DNA of 34,346 nucleotides, from positions 1 through 34,346 of the forward strand of contig JAWQRN010000202.1 in the NCBI GenBank assembly GCA_033557685.1, in the 5' to 3' direction. This DNA comes from Sperchopsis tessellata (lineage: Eukaryota; Arthropoda; Insecta; Coleoptera; Hydrophilidae). How positions within the stretch are numbered: the first letter of the stretch is position 1; each line of letters opens with the position of its first letter. The position numbers and the translations under genes were made by a program. Positions 1 through 14,200 of this stretch are shown here, one piece after another. Under the pieces are notes generated by a model that saw nothing but the letters and a program-made list of their open reading frames with translations, did no database searches and was not told where the DNA came from.

Positions 1-1335
1 ATATATTGAAGTCGGTATAATCAGTTCTGCTGCAACATACTGACTTTTTACATTTCTCGGCTCTATATGCTAACTTGTAGGATGGTAACTTACGAGTAAA
101 ATAATCATGAGATTTACTTATCATACTTCGATAATTTTGGTTTTAGCGTACTTGAAAACATGCACTCTAGTGCCAAAACCTGCAAAATGCGGTCGTCCTT
201 CGTCATTGACATATATCGAAGTAAAGCCCAAATAACTACATAATCGATATTTTGGCTTATTCAAAACTCCGTGAATGGTTTGTGGTAAGTCATGCTTATA
301 TGCACCGTAAGAACAGTTACCTTTCATTCTTGGATGATGCAACTTGAAAAGTACTTATATTCTGACTTTTGCAATCCAGACAAATTACTTTATTGCTGTG
401 GATTTTCTCCTATTTATATTTAATTTGTTTTCAGTTATCTAAATGGTAGAACTCCGAAGTTAAACTGGGTTCACAATGAAATCTTGGAATGCAAAGTAGT
501 TGTTATCAAGCCCATTTTATACAAGCATAAATAGAATGATGATAGGGAATGGTTGATTTGCGTCTCACCTGTATGAATTAGGTATTTCCAGATCCATATT
601 GCAAGAGTGATCGATCTTCTATAGGAGATTTAAATCTTATCATCTTCTCTTGCTACTTGGCGATGATATTAGATCAGGTTTGATTGAAGATGTTTTTTTA
701 ATTGGTTATTTACAGATAGTGTTTTTTACTGACTTTTTTTAGTGACAAGCAATAGTATTGCCACTTTTGAAAATTTTATAGAAATTTCTTATTGATCTGA
801 ATATAAACAGTATCTAATTGTGAATGAATTTATTAAAATGTATATCTGGTTAAATTACTAGTTTCCAGGGTCAAAAGTAGAAAACTGTAGTTACTTTGGG
901 CTATTACAAAAAAAAACATGTAGAAACGAAGATTTTAAGCATTTGTTTTCAAGTAATGAAGTTTATCCAGTTTGAAATTAAATAAAATAGAAATTGAGAA
1001 ACTGATATTTTACTCCTAATTGTAGAAAGAGTATCTAATAACCTCTTTCAAATTACCCATACTGTATTTTCGATCTGTATATAACTAGTAGAATTTTATA
1101 TTCTTATATTTTAAAATTTCTAAATGTCAAACTGCATACATGTTCGTTGCTAAAGGAAACTATACCATATCGATTAAACAACGCAACCTACGATTAAATA
1201 CCTATAATTTAGTACGTAACGTATTAGATATGCACATATTTTAGTAAACACTTTATAACTTGCTACTAGATAATCTGTGCAAATTGTTCTTCAGATTAAT
1301 GGTGATTTTTTTATCAAGGAATCTATAGTTATCCA
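1..1335. other. Upstream AT-rich DNA, no recognisable gene
   Basis: This is AT-rich sequence without a convincing coding region or a transposon I recognise. The only open frame of note is on the minus strand at 121-342. It gives about 73 residues only if a TTG start is allowed, and I cannot assign it to any family. It could be an isolated exon, a decayed repeat or chance. Confidence 0.5.
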
Positions 1336-1360
1336 GTTGCTATAGTGCAGCCGTGGCAAC
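1336..1360 (+). promoter_or_regulatory. Candidate RFX X-box ahead of the dynein gene
   Basis: Two overlapping X-box-like sites lie about 107-130 bp before the dynein ATG. GCAGCCGTGGCAAC (1347-1360) has a perfect right half-site and matches the ideal palindrome GTTGCCATGGCAAC at 11 of 14 positions. GTTGCTATAG (1336-1345) supplies a perfect left half-site. RFX factors drive ciliary and flagellar genes through such motifs close to the start codon. The match is seen in the sequence; its function is inferred. Confidence 0.5.
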
Positions 1361-1466
1361 TAAAACATAAATATTGAATAGTAAACAAACCGGCACCCAC
1401 GAACATGTAGTCTCCTCAATTCCTCTCCATAAAAGCACATAATTTGGTATTGAACTCAAGAAAAAA

Positions 1467-2265
1467 ATGGTAGACGAGTTAAAATTCAATCTTCGCAAAT
1501 GCCTAGCCCGTGCTAGAAGAAGGGACTCTACATCCGAACTAGATCTGTCTCAAGCAGCGGAAGAAACCCAAAAGAAATATAAAATAACAAAGCAGAAGCG
1601 AGATCAATTAGTTAGTTTCCTCCAGAAGAGTGTGGAGAAAACGAAACTCAAAGAATGGAAGACCTACGTGGAACCGGAGTACCCAAGGATAGTCAAGAAG
1701 AACACTGCCCACAAGGATATAAGGGAAAAAGCCGAAGAATTACCCACAACATCAATTGGAAAATATATGGAGTTGGACATAGTTAACAGGATAAAGGCAG
1801 CTAAGATGCAGGTCGCTTACCCAGAAACGTTTTCGAAGGTGATGTCGGAAATACGGCAGGAGTTTTTTGACATTACTCATGATGTGGGGGTGAACAGCAG
1901 GGTCAGGCCTGTTGATGGTACAGACCCCCATATCCAACTGAATCCATATAAATTTTTGGGGAAGTCAATGTACTATGCGGATTACCTAAGACATAGGGAA
2001 GAAATAAAATTGATGCTGTTTACGCCTTATCCTTTGATGAGGAGAATTTTGAAGATGTGCATCACTGAACTTCCTGATATTTTGGTGGACTTTTCTAAAT
2101 TTAGAGATATTGCATATGAGAAGAATAAACTGACTGATATACTGAGTGATGAGATAGTCAAAGGCGCGGAGTTTATTAGGTTGTTCTACGAAAAAGTTGT
2201 GGAGATTGCAGGAAATGATAAAACGAAACTGCCTAAAGGAGGGAAGATGCACTATTGGCGAACAG
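1467..2265 (+). CDS. DNAH12: Dynein exon 1: N-terminal tail start
   Basis: This exon encodes residues 1-266 plus one base. It is rich in charged residues at first (an Arg/Lys-rich segment around residues 9-19), then becomes a helical tail segment. The layout with a conserved YPxxF-like start and a hydrophobic LPDILVDF stretch fits the N-terminal tail of the DNAH12 group. The donor is ACAG|GTAGG at 2265/2266, phase 1. Reading on past the donor gives a short false tail and a stop at 2298-2300, so the unspliced frame is not the protein end. Confidence 0.85.
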
Positions 2266-5200
2266 GTAGGAAAATTTTAAATTATATTAATCATTTATGA
2301 TATCTGTGATAGGCTAGTTTATTCAATATTTCTGTTTTTGTTTATATATTTACATTTTTTAATAGTACAGATTAAAGTCGCAGATGAATGAGTTGCTTGT
2401 AAAATTGCACAATTTCATTTTTATATAAAGGACATTATAAAATTTTCCATTGCGCCCACTGATCTACATTCGCCCTTTTTCTGCATAGTTTCAACCGTCG
2501 CTTTTTCCATAACTCATATTGAAGATCACTATTTTAAGTCGACACTAATATAGCTGAAATATCGTGCTTGGGTAAAATGCCTGATGAGAATGCATTCCGC
2601 AAGGTTCTACAATTAGTTGCATTTCAATACTCCTGCTACTCTTTGTGGATGATCTGACTTTGCTCCCATCAGCACAACGAACAATACAGGCTTGTGTGAG
2701 AAATCTATAAAAATGGAGTGAAATTAATAGTTTTACAGTTTCGCCATCGAAGACAGTGGGTGCTCCCTTTTCGAGGAGTCGCTCCTTACCCCTTCCAATT
2801 TAAATATCTCCGCGAGGCACGTATATTTCCTTCACAAACTCTGAAGTCTTTGGGCCTAAATTATGACGCCAAATTGACATGGAGACAGTATATTGAATCA
2901 TTGAGGACCAACATCCAATCATCTATAAACATCCTCAAACTTTTGAGTCATTCGACGTGGCGTTCCGATCGTCAATGCCATCTATGATTTTACAAGACTA
3001 TTGGTAAGGTCAAAAATGGTAGTGTTTTGTATGGCACTACTACAAAATCCAATGTCGCAAAACTCGACCCCATTCACCATAAGGGCATTCGCTTGGATAT
3101 TGGAGCCTACCGCACAAGTCCTGTTGATAGTTTGAATGTGGAGAGTGGTGAACCATCTCTAAAAAAACGACGGAACTTACTAAACTTATTCTGTGCTGCA
3201 CATATTAAGTTAGTATCGTCTCATCCTGTATACCATCGAATTTTCGGTCCCACTAGGGAATATGATCACTTCCCGCCCAGCAAGAAACATATGTTGCTAT
3301 CTTTTCGAGTCAACACCATATTTAACGACCTGAATACAACCTTAGCTGCCGATATACTTCCTTGATCTTTCACGGATACTCCTCCTTGGATGATTCCACA
3401 TTCTGATATTCTTCTAGATTTGTGTTCATTCCCAAAATTATCTACCACGCCCCCACAGTTCCATCAGAGATATATCCGTGTTGAAAACAGTTTTCCAACC
3501 CATAGGAAGATTTTCACGGATGGATTGAAATCGAAACTTGGAGTACTTTTCTCTGCTATATATAGAACCTTTTGGCAAGAAAGAAACTTAGCTCAGTCTC
3601 ATCTATATTGAATGTTGAACTACTAGCAGTGAGGGCAGCACTACTTATTGCCTTACACTCTCAGTATTCAAAATTCATTATTGTTCCTTACAGCTAGAGT
3701 GCTTTGAGGTCAATCTTGGATTATATGTCTAGGAACCCCTTTGTGGCACAATTTCACTACCTGTGCTAAAGCATGAAAATAAGCAAGTGTCTTTCCTGTG
3801 GGTGCCAGGTGATGTCTGGATCCCTGGAAATGAGCGTGCGGGTAAGGTAGCTATGCAGACGATTGTGAGTGGATATCATCACCATCCATACGTTTCCCTT
3901 CAAGACATTAAATGCTCTCTCAAACCCGACTTAATCGATGCTTGGCAGCAGTAGTGGTTAGCCTGAAAACAAGTTAAGGAAATAAAACTAATGGTTAAAC
4001 CATGGACGTCGTATATCCACGCCAAACATTAAACGACGTCTTTCTGACCCGATTGAGGATTGGCCACACGAGACTGACTCATTCCTTCTAATTAAGTAAT
4101 GAGCCGTCTCCCATCTGTCGTAATTGTAAAATGTCCCTTCCAATCAAACATGTTTTGGACGACTGTTCTCTATATGCCCGTTTGAGAGAATTCTTCCACT
4201 TGCCAATTGGAATTTATCAAATCCTTTATGATGACAAAAATACGATAGAGAGTTTGTTTAAATTCGTAAAAAAAGGCTGGGGCATCGATCCTACTCTAAT
4301 ACATCTAATACTTTAACATAACTACTTATATGTGATGATAAAAGACAATACTTGTGATATACTCCCTTTTTATTAGGTTAACTCTTCCTAATTGGTTACA
4401 TGTGATAATTATGATGTGATATTTTCTTCTTGTGGTATGTCTCTGTACTTATGAAGAATTTATTTCCAAGCTTGTGAACCAGTTGTTTTTGGAAATTTAT
4501 ATAGCGCTGATAGCTTACAATGCTTATGCTCTAAACAAAGTTTTGATTAAATAGAAACATTTTCCCAATGATTTTCTTGGTCTTTTAAAAAAACCACATA
4601 CATTGTGACGTATTAAAGGAGGGATCTTTACTTTTTAACAGAACATGTGCCTAAAAATTATCCAGCTATAATATGGTACTCGGATATGATAAATACGAAG
4701 GAGGTGGTATATCGGGAAAAGAGAACGCTCTCTTGCCATAACTGTCCGGCTGGCTATCCATAACTAATAACAAAATTTGTAAAGTTAAGTCGTTTGTTTG
4801 ATTTATCAATCCGGTCACAACTAGGACCAACATGTTTATTCGCTAGGAACAAAATGAATAGGCTAAGATGTTTACAAATGAAGAGGAGAAAATAGATGTG
4901 CTGTAGGGGATAAAATTTTCGCTCGAAAAGCAAATGTTTATATGCTATATATTAGGGCCTTTTAAACGTCTTGCTTAAGATGGACGTAAATTGTTTAGTG
5001 CATTTTTATGTGAGCTCTTTATTCTTTTTACATTATTTTTACAGTACATGTATCTAATACAAAATGAAAGGGAATTCTAACAAATGACTAATATATAGCT
5101 ATCTTGTAACTCCTCATGCCTGGTTCCGTTTATGAACGCGATGAAATACAGAATTATAGGATCATATTGTGGAGTAAAAAGGGATTAGAGCCTCATCTAC

Positions 5201-8200
5201 TTCTGGAGAAGGCGTAAAAACATATACAGGGGTCCATCACTTATGATGACTTGGACTTACGATGGTCCTCATGAGTTACTACAGCCGTGAAATATTATCG
5301 CGGCGCCACGATTGAACTCAGTCGAAGTATCGGTTGATTGTTTCTTCTAGTAAATGCGAACTTTGTTTTAGTTTACATTTTTTTTTACCGTGTGAATGCA
5401 ATATTTTAATAGAAAGACTCTGAAAGTGTTTTTTATAGGAAGTCGTTATTAGTTGTTCGGTTGCAGTTTCGTGAAATAAAGTAAAATATTTCACTTACTA
5501 TGAGTCAAAAAACAATATTTGTTATCATGAGAAAGACTGATGACGAAGAAAAAGATACACATATGAACAGAGGTATCGGAAATTTTTCAGTTTAATTTAA
5601 TACGTTGTGCGAGGTGAGCGTAATTTTATGTTTTATCTGAAATAAAAATCTTCAAATTTTACAAACGCATTTATTCAAAATGAAAAATTTTTAAAAAAAG
5701 TAAAACAAATGAAAATTGTAAGTGTTAATAAACGAAAAAGGATTGTTACAGATTTAGAGACAAAATTGCAAGTTATAGATGATCACGAACAAAACAAAGC
5801 AGTGACAGTTATAGCACGCACGTTAGGTTTATCACAGTCAACGATTTCGACGATAATAAAAGATAAGTGCGAATTCGTGACGCAGTAAGCGAGCCGCACC
5901 AATGATTCTAACAAAAAAAGACGAGGACCCATTCAAGAAACTGAAAAATTGTTAAAGATTTGGATAGACGATAACACAAAAAAAGAGTGCCATTATCTCT
6001 TAAAATAATTCAGGAAAAAGCCCGCTCCGTTTTGGAAGATTTAAAAAAGGGAAGGTTGATATTACGACCAAACTTTTAATGCTAGTCCGTGGTTGGTTCG
6101 ATAATTTTCGAAAACGTGCAAAATTTCATAGTGTAAAAGTAAGTGGGGAGGTTGCCAGTGCTGATTTAGAAGTTGCGGAAAAATATAACGAAATTTTGAC
6201 AAGCTGATTGAAGAAAAAAATTATTTGATGGAAAACTTATATGCAAGTTAATTATAGTAACGAGGTTGTACTCGCATGTTTGAACGTTGGTCTATTTTGT
6301 CTCGAGTTCACAGTTAAATATTTTAGCGGTAATAGTCATAATTATAGGTGCATGTTAAACTCAATTTTGGTTTGTAGAAAAAAAAACAAGTAATATAAAT
6401 TATGATTCTTTTTTTCGTAATTAATAGGCTGTTTTATTTTAAGGGACTGGGCTTCTTTCTTCGTTATTTACTCGTCTACTAAGAAACACTATTGATCACC
6501 TCGTCGAGGTAACTGCATCAGATGACAAAATACCATATTTAAGGATATATTTAACATATGAACACCAATTATTGCTGAACCCATGTGAATTTGAAACGTT
6601 TGAAATGTATTGGAATTTAGTTCTTAAAGTATCAGAAGCTGCCAATGATCTTCCGGTATTAGAATCGATTTTCTGCAAAAAGAAAAACAAGAAACTTATA
6701 CCAATTAATATACTAGAAGAAAATCTTGAATATGCCAAAAATCAATTGATTAAGAATATGAATAGAATGTATCAAGAAATAAACACGTACGTTGGTGATT
6801 TATTCGTACAATACGAACAGATATTTATGGACGAAATGGCTACTGAAGATGACGAAATGACTTTCGAACAGGGAAAGGCCAAAATTGATTATTATCGGAC
6901 ATATATTGATCAAATATTAGATATGGTAGCAAACCAATATTACGCTGTGGGTGTTTTGGATCAAGATGAATGCAAGATGAGTCTGAAAAAACTTGCAGAA
7001 GATTTGATAGATGATGTTGCTCAAAAGTTGGTATGCCAACACGAATGGGAAAATAGGGATATCTGCGAAACATTTGAAATGCTAGCTATTAGAGCCATGC
7101 AAGAGCCAAAAACTACAGATGAATTGATGGAAATGGGCATATACATGACTTGGGCTAATACAGAACTGATGGCTGGTCTTCGAGAACGAATTACAAAATC
7201 TCTGGAAATTTTAGCTCGTTTAATTGAAATGACTACCATTAGCAAAGAGCATTATACCCTTAACTCAGAAACCGTCAATTGGCTGACCAAAATTAAACCC
7301 ATTCTTGATTTCAATAGCTCAATGTACGAACAAATCAAGTTTGAATTCGAAGAAAGGTTGCAGAAAGCAATAGATAAACTTAATAGAGGCATCCGCGATT
7401 TCTTTCCATATTTGGTAACCTTGGATGATATGGATGACGCAGATAATGCTAGGGAGTATATTCATCACCTAGGACACCTCTTAGTGAAAATTCGTGAATT
7501 TGACGAGCAGCAAGCGTGGATAAACAAAGAAGAAACTAGCTTTAAATTTCCTTTATCAGCTTTTAATGAACTTGAAGAGCTGAAGAAATACATTTATCCA
7601 TTTTACAGGCTAGTGAAGGTCTGTTTGAACTGGAAGAGGAGTTTTGGTGCTTGGATAGATGGGCCATTTGAGTTTTTGGAATATTCTGATGCTGAAATGC
7701 AAGTGGAAGATTATTATAAAGAATTGTTGAAGACCCAAAAAGCATATCGTATTAAAATTAGACAGCTTGCTGCGGAAAATAATCCAAGGCGATTTAAAGG
7801 TTCTGTAGATGATCCAGACGTTCTTAACCAGCCAGCTCCCTTGAAGCTTACCTACAAAGTTTTGGGTAAAATTAAAGACTTTAGACCAACTCTTACCTTA
7901 ATGAGCATAATGTGTAACAAGGCTCTGCTCCAAAGGCACTGGGATGAGATGTCAGAAATTGCAGGTAAAATGTCCATAATTTATTATAATTAACAATATA
8001 TAATTTATTCTTTCCTTGTACCTAATATATTAGATCTCTATTCTAGGTTTTGATATGACTCCAAACGCTGGAACCACATTGAAAAAAATGACTTTGATGG
8101 ATCTTGGTCCAAATATTGACAACTATGAAATTATCAGTTCCGGTGCTGTTAAAGAATTAATGTTGATCACAAATCTAAATAAGATGATATCAGAATGGGA

Positions 8201-11200
8201 CGACATTAAATTCAAGACCAGTGTCTATAAAGACACCGGCATAACTATTTTGACACAATTGGATGATGTTCAAGCCATCTTAGATGATCATATTGTTAAG
8301 ACTTTATCTATGCGTGGATCAGTATTCGTAAAACCTTATGAAACTCAAGTAAAGGCTTGGTATGAAAAAATCACAAGGATAAATAAAACTATTGAAGAAT
8401 GGGGAAAGGTACAATCTAATTGGTTGTATCTTTTGCCTATATTCTCTTCAAAAGATATTGTAGCTCAAATGCCCCAAGAAGGTACATTGTTTAAGGAAGT
8501 GGATACAACCTATAGGTAATTCTTTCATTTTAAATTTATGATTAGATAATTTGAAGTAGGTCACCCCTACTCTGTGTTGGGTTTGTACATTAAAATACTC
8601 ATGAAAACAGAATAAACAGGCTCCAAGACAAATGGTCTAATGTAGCTTTAATATATTTCAGACGATATATGGGTGCTGTATCTAGAGATCCTAGAGTTAT
8701 AGAAACCGCAGGTGTAATGGGCCTTTTAGAAGCTATGCAGAACTGCTCAGGGTTGTTAGAGAAGATCAATGATGGTGTAACAGCATATTTGGAAAAGAAA
8801 CGGTTATTCTTTCCTCGATTTTTCTTCCTGTCTAACGATGAGATGCTTGAGATTCTTTCTGAAACCAAAGATCCCCTTCGCGTACAGCCTCATTTAAGAA
8901 AATGTTTTGAGGCCATTAATCGTCTTAAGTTTGATGACAAGTTGCAGATTCATGCGATGTTTAGCCAAGAAACTGAGAAGATTGATTTTATGGAGATTGT
9001 CAATACTGAGGACGCACATGGAGGTGTAGAAAAATGGCTAGTCCAGGTATGTTCTAATTTCGTTTCTAACATGTTCGAATCAATAAATTGTGATTTAATT
9101 CTTTACGACATCTTCTACTCAATCATTGTCCTCTAGACTACATATTAAGAACATTCTCGTAAATATAAATGCTGCGCATGTGGCTAGCTGATTTCTCTTC
9201 AGTTCCACATATCCTGTACTAAGCCATTATATGCAGATTTCATCGAAGAGGGACACGCTCCATTATTCTATGCTTTTGCAATGATATGTCAGCAGGCTTA
9301 TAGTTTTCTGTCTCCTCCTCAATGATGCAGTCCATGAGGTGTGTTTGCCTGCAACCACTTGCCTACAAAGCCACATAATGCGTTTCAAGCAATACCAACA
9401 TCAAATTTCGATTCAATATAATATTTAAGTGAGCCACATCTTACAAAACCACTCGTTCTTTAATAAACCCATAGTTCCCTAATATCTTGGAAACAAGAGC
9501 AACTGAAGAAGGTAGCCTCTCTGCATTTTATAATCATTTTTTGGATAACTTTTGAACCCCTCATATTTTAACATGGGTAAAGTAAAGGCCTGAAACATTG
9601 TTGCAATTTCTCCAAAGAATTTGATATTGTAATTTTAGTGCCTCCCCATATACCCAGCTTCAGTTCATTTTTTTACAATATTACTGCTCATAAACCAAAC
9701 TAGAGATAATGTGGTTTGGCCAGCTTACCCTCTAAATTTCCTTGAGAAAGGTAAAGCAGAGTAATTATTATTGAAGAGGTACTCAGGGATCATGATGTCA
9801 TAATTTTCCATAATATGATTGAATTAAATATGAGTTGTTTCCCATTACTGTCTGTTTCTGGTCCTCATTACCATTATCAGATCCTCTCCTTCTACTAACA
9901 CATCTAAGGAAGTTAAAACCAGTAGCACTTCCACACCCACTCTGGACATTGTCTTTATTGCGTCCCTGATACAATTTTGGCTCTGAATCTATATCTTCTT
10001 TTTGCACTGCAACTGTGCAGGTTACTATGGGCAATGTTATTGTATGGTAGTTGTGACTTTTTGTCGTTCCTAGGCACCTTTAGTGACAACAAAACAGTTT
10101 CATCGTTCCTCCTCATAAATGGCATAAGCTGAAAATGTATGTTATATGCATCAGCACTGAATCTACAGTAAAGCCTCCTGAGTAATAGTCAATAGTAACC
10201 TTCCCATAATCCGAATAAGTAAAAGTAAAGTAATGTGATATATTAACCAACAAAACCATTAGCAAAGTAAAATGGATATAGCAAGTCATATAATCCATAA
10301 TCAATAATAATCAAATTGCATCATTAAATCATACCACACCATACATTTTCAAAAAATTCATTTCAATTATTGTATCACTTATGTAATAAATAATTTTTTG
10401 TTGTATATGTAATTAGCTGCACAAATTGGACTATTTCTATAATAACTTGTGTTATATCTTTGAATGTACAATGGTGATCACTGCCTAGAATTATGATCAT
10501 TGACTTCATCAACCAAAACAAAGTCACCTTGAAAAGTCATATTATTTATGTTGCCATTCATCCAAGTCAGATCAAAAATCATTCGTAATAGTCTCTTCTG
10601 ACAAAAATTCTTCTAGAATCAACAGCCTGGCCAAACAGTAGAACATTATACTTGATGTATGAAAACGCTAAATTATAATATACCACCATCAGTACCTCTC
10701 TTGACACGATATCTTTTAGGCTCTTTAATACATAATATGTTTTATTTAATTTTTTACATACCTCATTGATATGATTTGACTCATCCACATACAAGCCCAA
10801 AAACCTCAAAACCGTACTTTTAACAATAGGAGATGCATCTATAGCAATAGAAACTTCATACTCCTGTCGGGGTTTTCTGAAAGCTATGTATGATGTTTTA
10901 TCTACATTTAAAAGTAAACCGTTGTTGTAACAGCAGTCTAAAAATTTCTTTGCAGTCACATTAGTTTTCATTTCGACTTTAATAGCAGTACTAGCCGTCA
11001 GAAACAACGAGGTGCCATCAGCAAATTGAACCATTTGACCCTTTTCGTAGGCTAATGGCAGATCATTACAATAAATTAAAAACAATAGCGGCCCAAGAAC
11101 ACTACTCTGAGGAACACCCCTCACTACATGATACTTAAACGAACACTCATTTGCAATGCTTACTATTATTTTTCTATTCGTGAGATAAGATCACATCCAG

Positions 11201-14200
11201 TTGAATGCAATGCCTTTCACACCCATAGCATTTATTTTCTTAAGTAAAAGACTGTGATCAACCATATCAAAAGCTTTTGTAAGATCAAAAATTCATTGTA
11301 TTTAGAAAAAAATTTATAGACTCTCTTATACTTTGCCTTTTCAAGAATTTTGGAGATACACGTCAATAAAGATACTGGTCTATAACTCTTGACATCATTA
11401 ACCCTCCCGTTTTTATATAAGGGTCTAATAACTGACATTTTTAAAAAGTAAGGAAAGATTCTTGTTTCAAAAGAATGGTTTATTATATGTACCAAGACAT
11501 CTGCTATAACAGGAAAACATCTCTTTATTACTGTAATAGGTATCAAATCATACCCAGTGGATTTTTTATTCTTGAATGAATGTACAATACTCTCCAATTT
11601 CTTTGCAGTAATAGGATCCAAGAATATGCTCTGGCGATTCTTTTGTGTTGGCAGTAACACTCTATTACTGTTTTTAAATTTTATAGTATCATTTGTAATA
11701 TTGGCAAAATATTCACCAAATATATTTGCCACTTCATTGGTATTGTCAATAATTTCTCCATTCTCCAACAAATTAATGCTTCTGACTTCACGTTTTTGAA
11801 TAGAATCATCCTTGACCAATGCCAGCAGTGATTAGATAATATTTTAACATTGGGACTTGTTTGCGAGCAGACCTAGTCTATCCAGCTGATCTTTTAGTTT
11901 GATTTTTAACGTATAAAGTTTTTATAATTATAACTTTATTTTTGTCTACGAGAATACATCACATTTGTTATAGAAAACCGTAAGTTTTATATACTCATAT
12001 ATTCTATTTATCCTATTTTCTAGGTAGAAACCCAAATGCTAATATCTGTAAGGGAACAAATCTTGAGGAGCTGGAATGACTACAAGAAAACCAAAAGAAC
12101 AAAGTGGGTACAAAATTGGCCTGGGCAGGTTGTTTTAGCAGTTTCACAAATATACTGGGCTGCCGATGTACATAGATGTCTTAGGTCAAAATATTTGGTA
12201 ACTGTTATGGAAGAATTTCGAACTAAACTTAAAACCGAATTAAATGATATTGTAAAATTGATAAGAGATCCCAAACTAACAAACTTAGCAAGGATCACCA
12301 TTAAAGCTTTGATTGTTATTGATGTACATGCCAGAGATGTAGTTGAAGGGCTTCATGGAAACAAAGTAAATAGTGATACAGAGTTTAAGTGGTTGGCTCA
12401 GTTGAGATATTATTGGGAAGAAGATAATTGTATCATAAGAATAACAAATGCCACTGTTAAATATGCTTATGAATATTTGGGGAACAGTGATCGATTGGTC
12501 ATAACACCTTTAACTGATAGGTAAGCTAACAAAGCTATGATTTTTGAAATATGATGATGAGGTAAATTTTGTTGTCTCAATTATTTTGACAACTTGAATT
12601 GGATTTATATAATATACCAAAATATATCTGCTCTCTGTCATATTTGCGGATTTTATTAGTTGCCATTCCAGGTGCTTATACATTTCCTAACATTCCAGGT
12701 GCTACAGAACATTAGTTGGTGCATACCATCTTCACTTAAACGGAGCACCTGAAGGACCTGCAGGCACAGGAAAAACCGAGACCACAAAAGATTTGGCTAA
12801 AGCAATTGCCGTACAGTGTGTAGTGTTCAATTGTTCTGATGGTTTGGACTACAAGGCCATGGGGAAGTTTTTCAAAGGCTTGGCCTCTGCTGGTGCGTGG
12901 GCATGTTTTGATGAGTTCAATCGTATTGAAATTGAAGTATTATCAGTCGTTGCACAACAAATTTTGTGTATCGTCCAAGCTGTAAGAGCTAATGTCAAAA
13001 AGTTTGTATTTGAAGGGACTGAATTAAATCTCAACCCATGCGTTTACGTTTGCATCACTATGAATCCTGGATATGCTGGAAGAACGGAACTACCAGATAA
13101 TTTAAAGGTAAGAAGTAATTTTTCTATCATACTTCTGATCTTATAATTGTATGCCATTTACAAAATATTTCAATATCAAATAGAACACTAAATTGCTGAA
13201 GGTATATGGCGGAGGACAATTAGGGTTTCCAGAGTGCTCTGTTGTTTTGGACAGGCGCTGCTATCAGAACTGTTCTCTCCCCATTATTTTGAATGATCTA
13301 ATGATGATTCAGAGTTCCAGATGGTATAAGGCAGACTGATGCGGAAGGTGTGGCATTTATTCTTTTTGAAGTCCAAATAGAGAGGCTGTGTGATAGCATG
13401 CAGCGCGCACTAAATCTTTTGAAGATGGTTTTGGTCTTCCTTGCGATGAGGAGGAGGTGACTATGGAAACGGATGTCAAATATTTTAGGGTTATACTTGT
13501 TATGTTTTGACTCCACACGTACAACTATACGCTATGAAATAGGAGACTAGTAAATGATGATGAACGAAACAAAATTTTCATAATATACTTGTAAGCTAGT
13601 ATTTTTGAAGGTAAGATAAGATACCGTTTATGTCCGGAATACGCCACTGTTGACGCTCATCGTAGTTATTTCACCAATAACAAATCCCGTTTGAGATGAT
13701 TTCCCAGTGGATGATTCCGCTTCTGCCTCACCAAACACCACATTGCCAGTGGACACCTTTCGGTAATCCTTTGTGCCAAATACCTGGCGAAACGCAAACC
13801 TACTTTCTTATGACGTTTTGGAACCCCGGCTTGCATGTTCGGACTGAGATCGTTCACATAAAGAAAAACAGCAGCGGCCCAAAACACTACCCTGAGGCAC
13901 CCCGTAGGTCATATGTATCGCAGCTGATCTCTGATCACCCACGATAACCAATTGCTTTTGCTCTGAAAGATATGAAGTCAAGAGCCGACCCGACAGTTCA
14001 CGAAAACCACACCAAGATAATTTTTCTGTAAGGATTACATGGGTGACACTATCAAAAGCTTTACTCAGAACACATAAAGTAGCCGTAGATGTTTTTCTGT
14101 CCTCAAAAAACTGGACTATATGGTCAACAAGCTTCATAACTGCGCCAGAAGTAGATAGACCCCTTCGAAAACCTACCAAAGACTTTATGTTTATTCAAAA

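Noticed and set aside
1467..2300. A separate 277-aa gene at the left end
   Set aside because: The last eleven or so codons run into intron sequence. A good donor at 2265/2266 joins in phase to 6444, and the content fits a dynein tail.
9798..10034. 78-codon minus-strand frame in intron 4
   Set aside because: No recognisable domain, no splice context and isolated. Possible old repeat but not supported as a gene.
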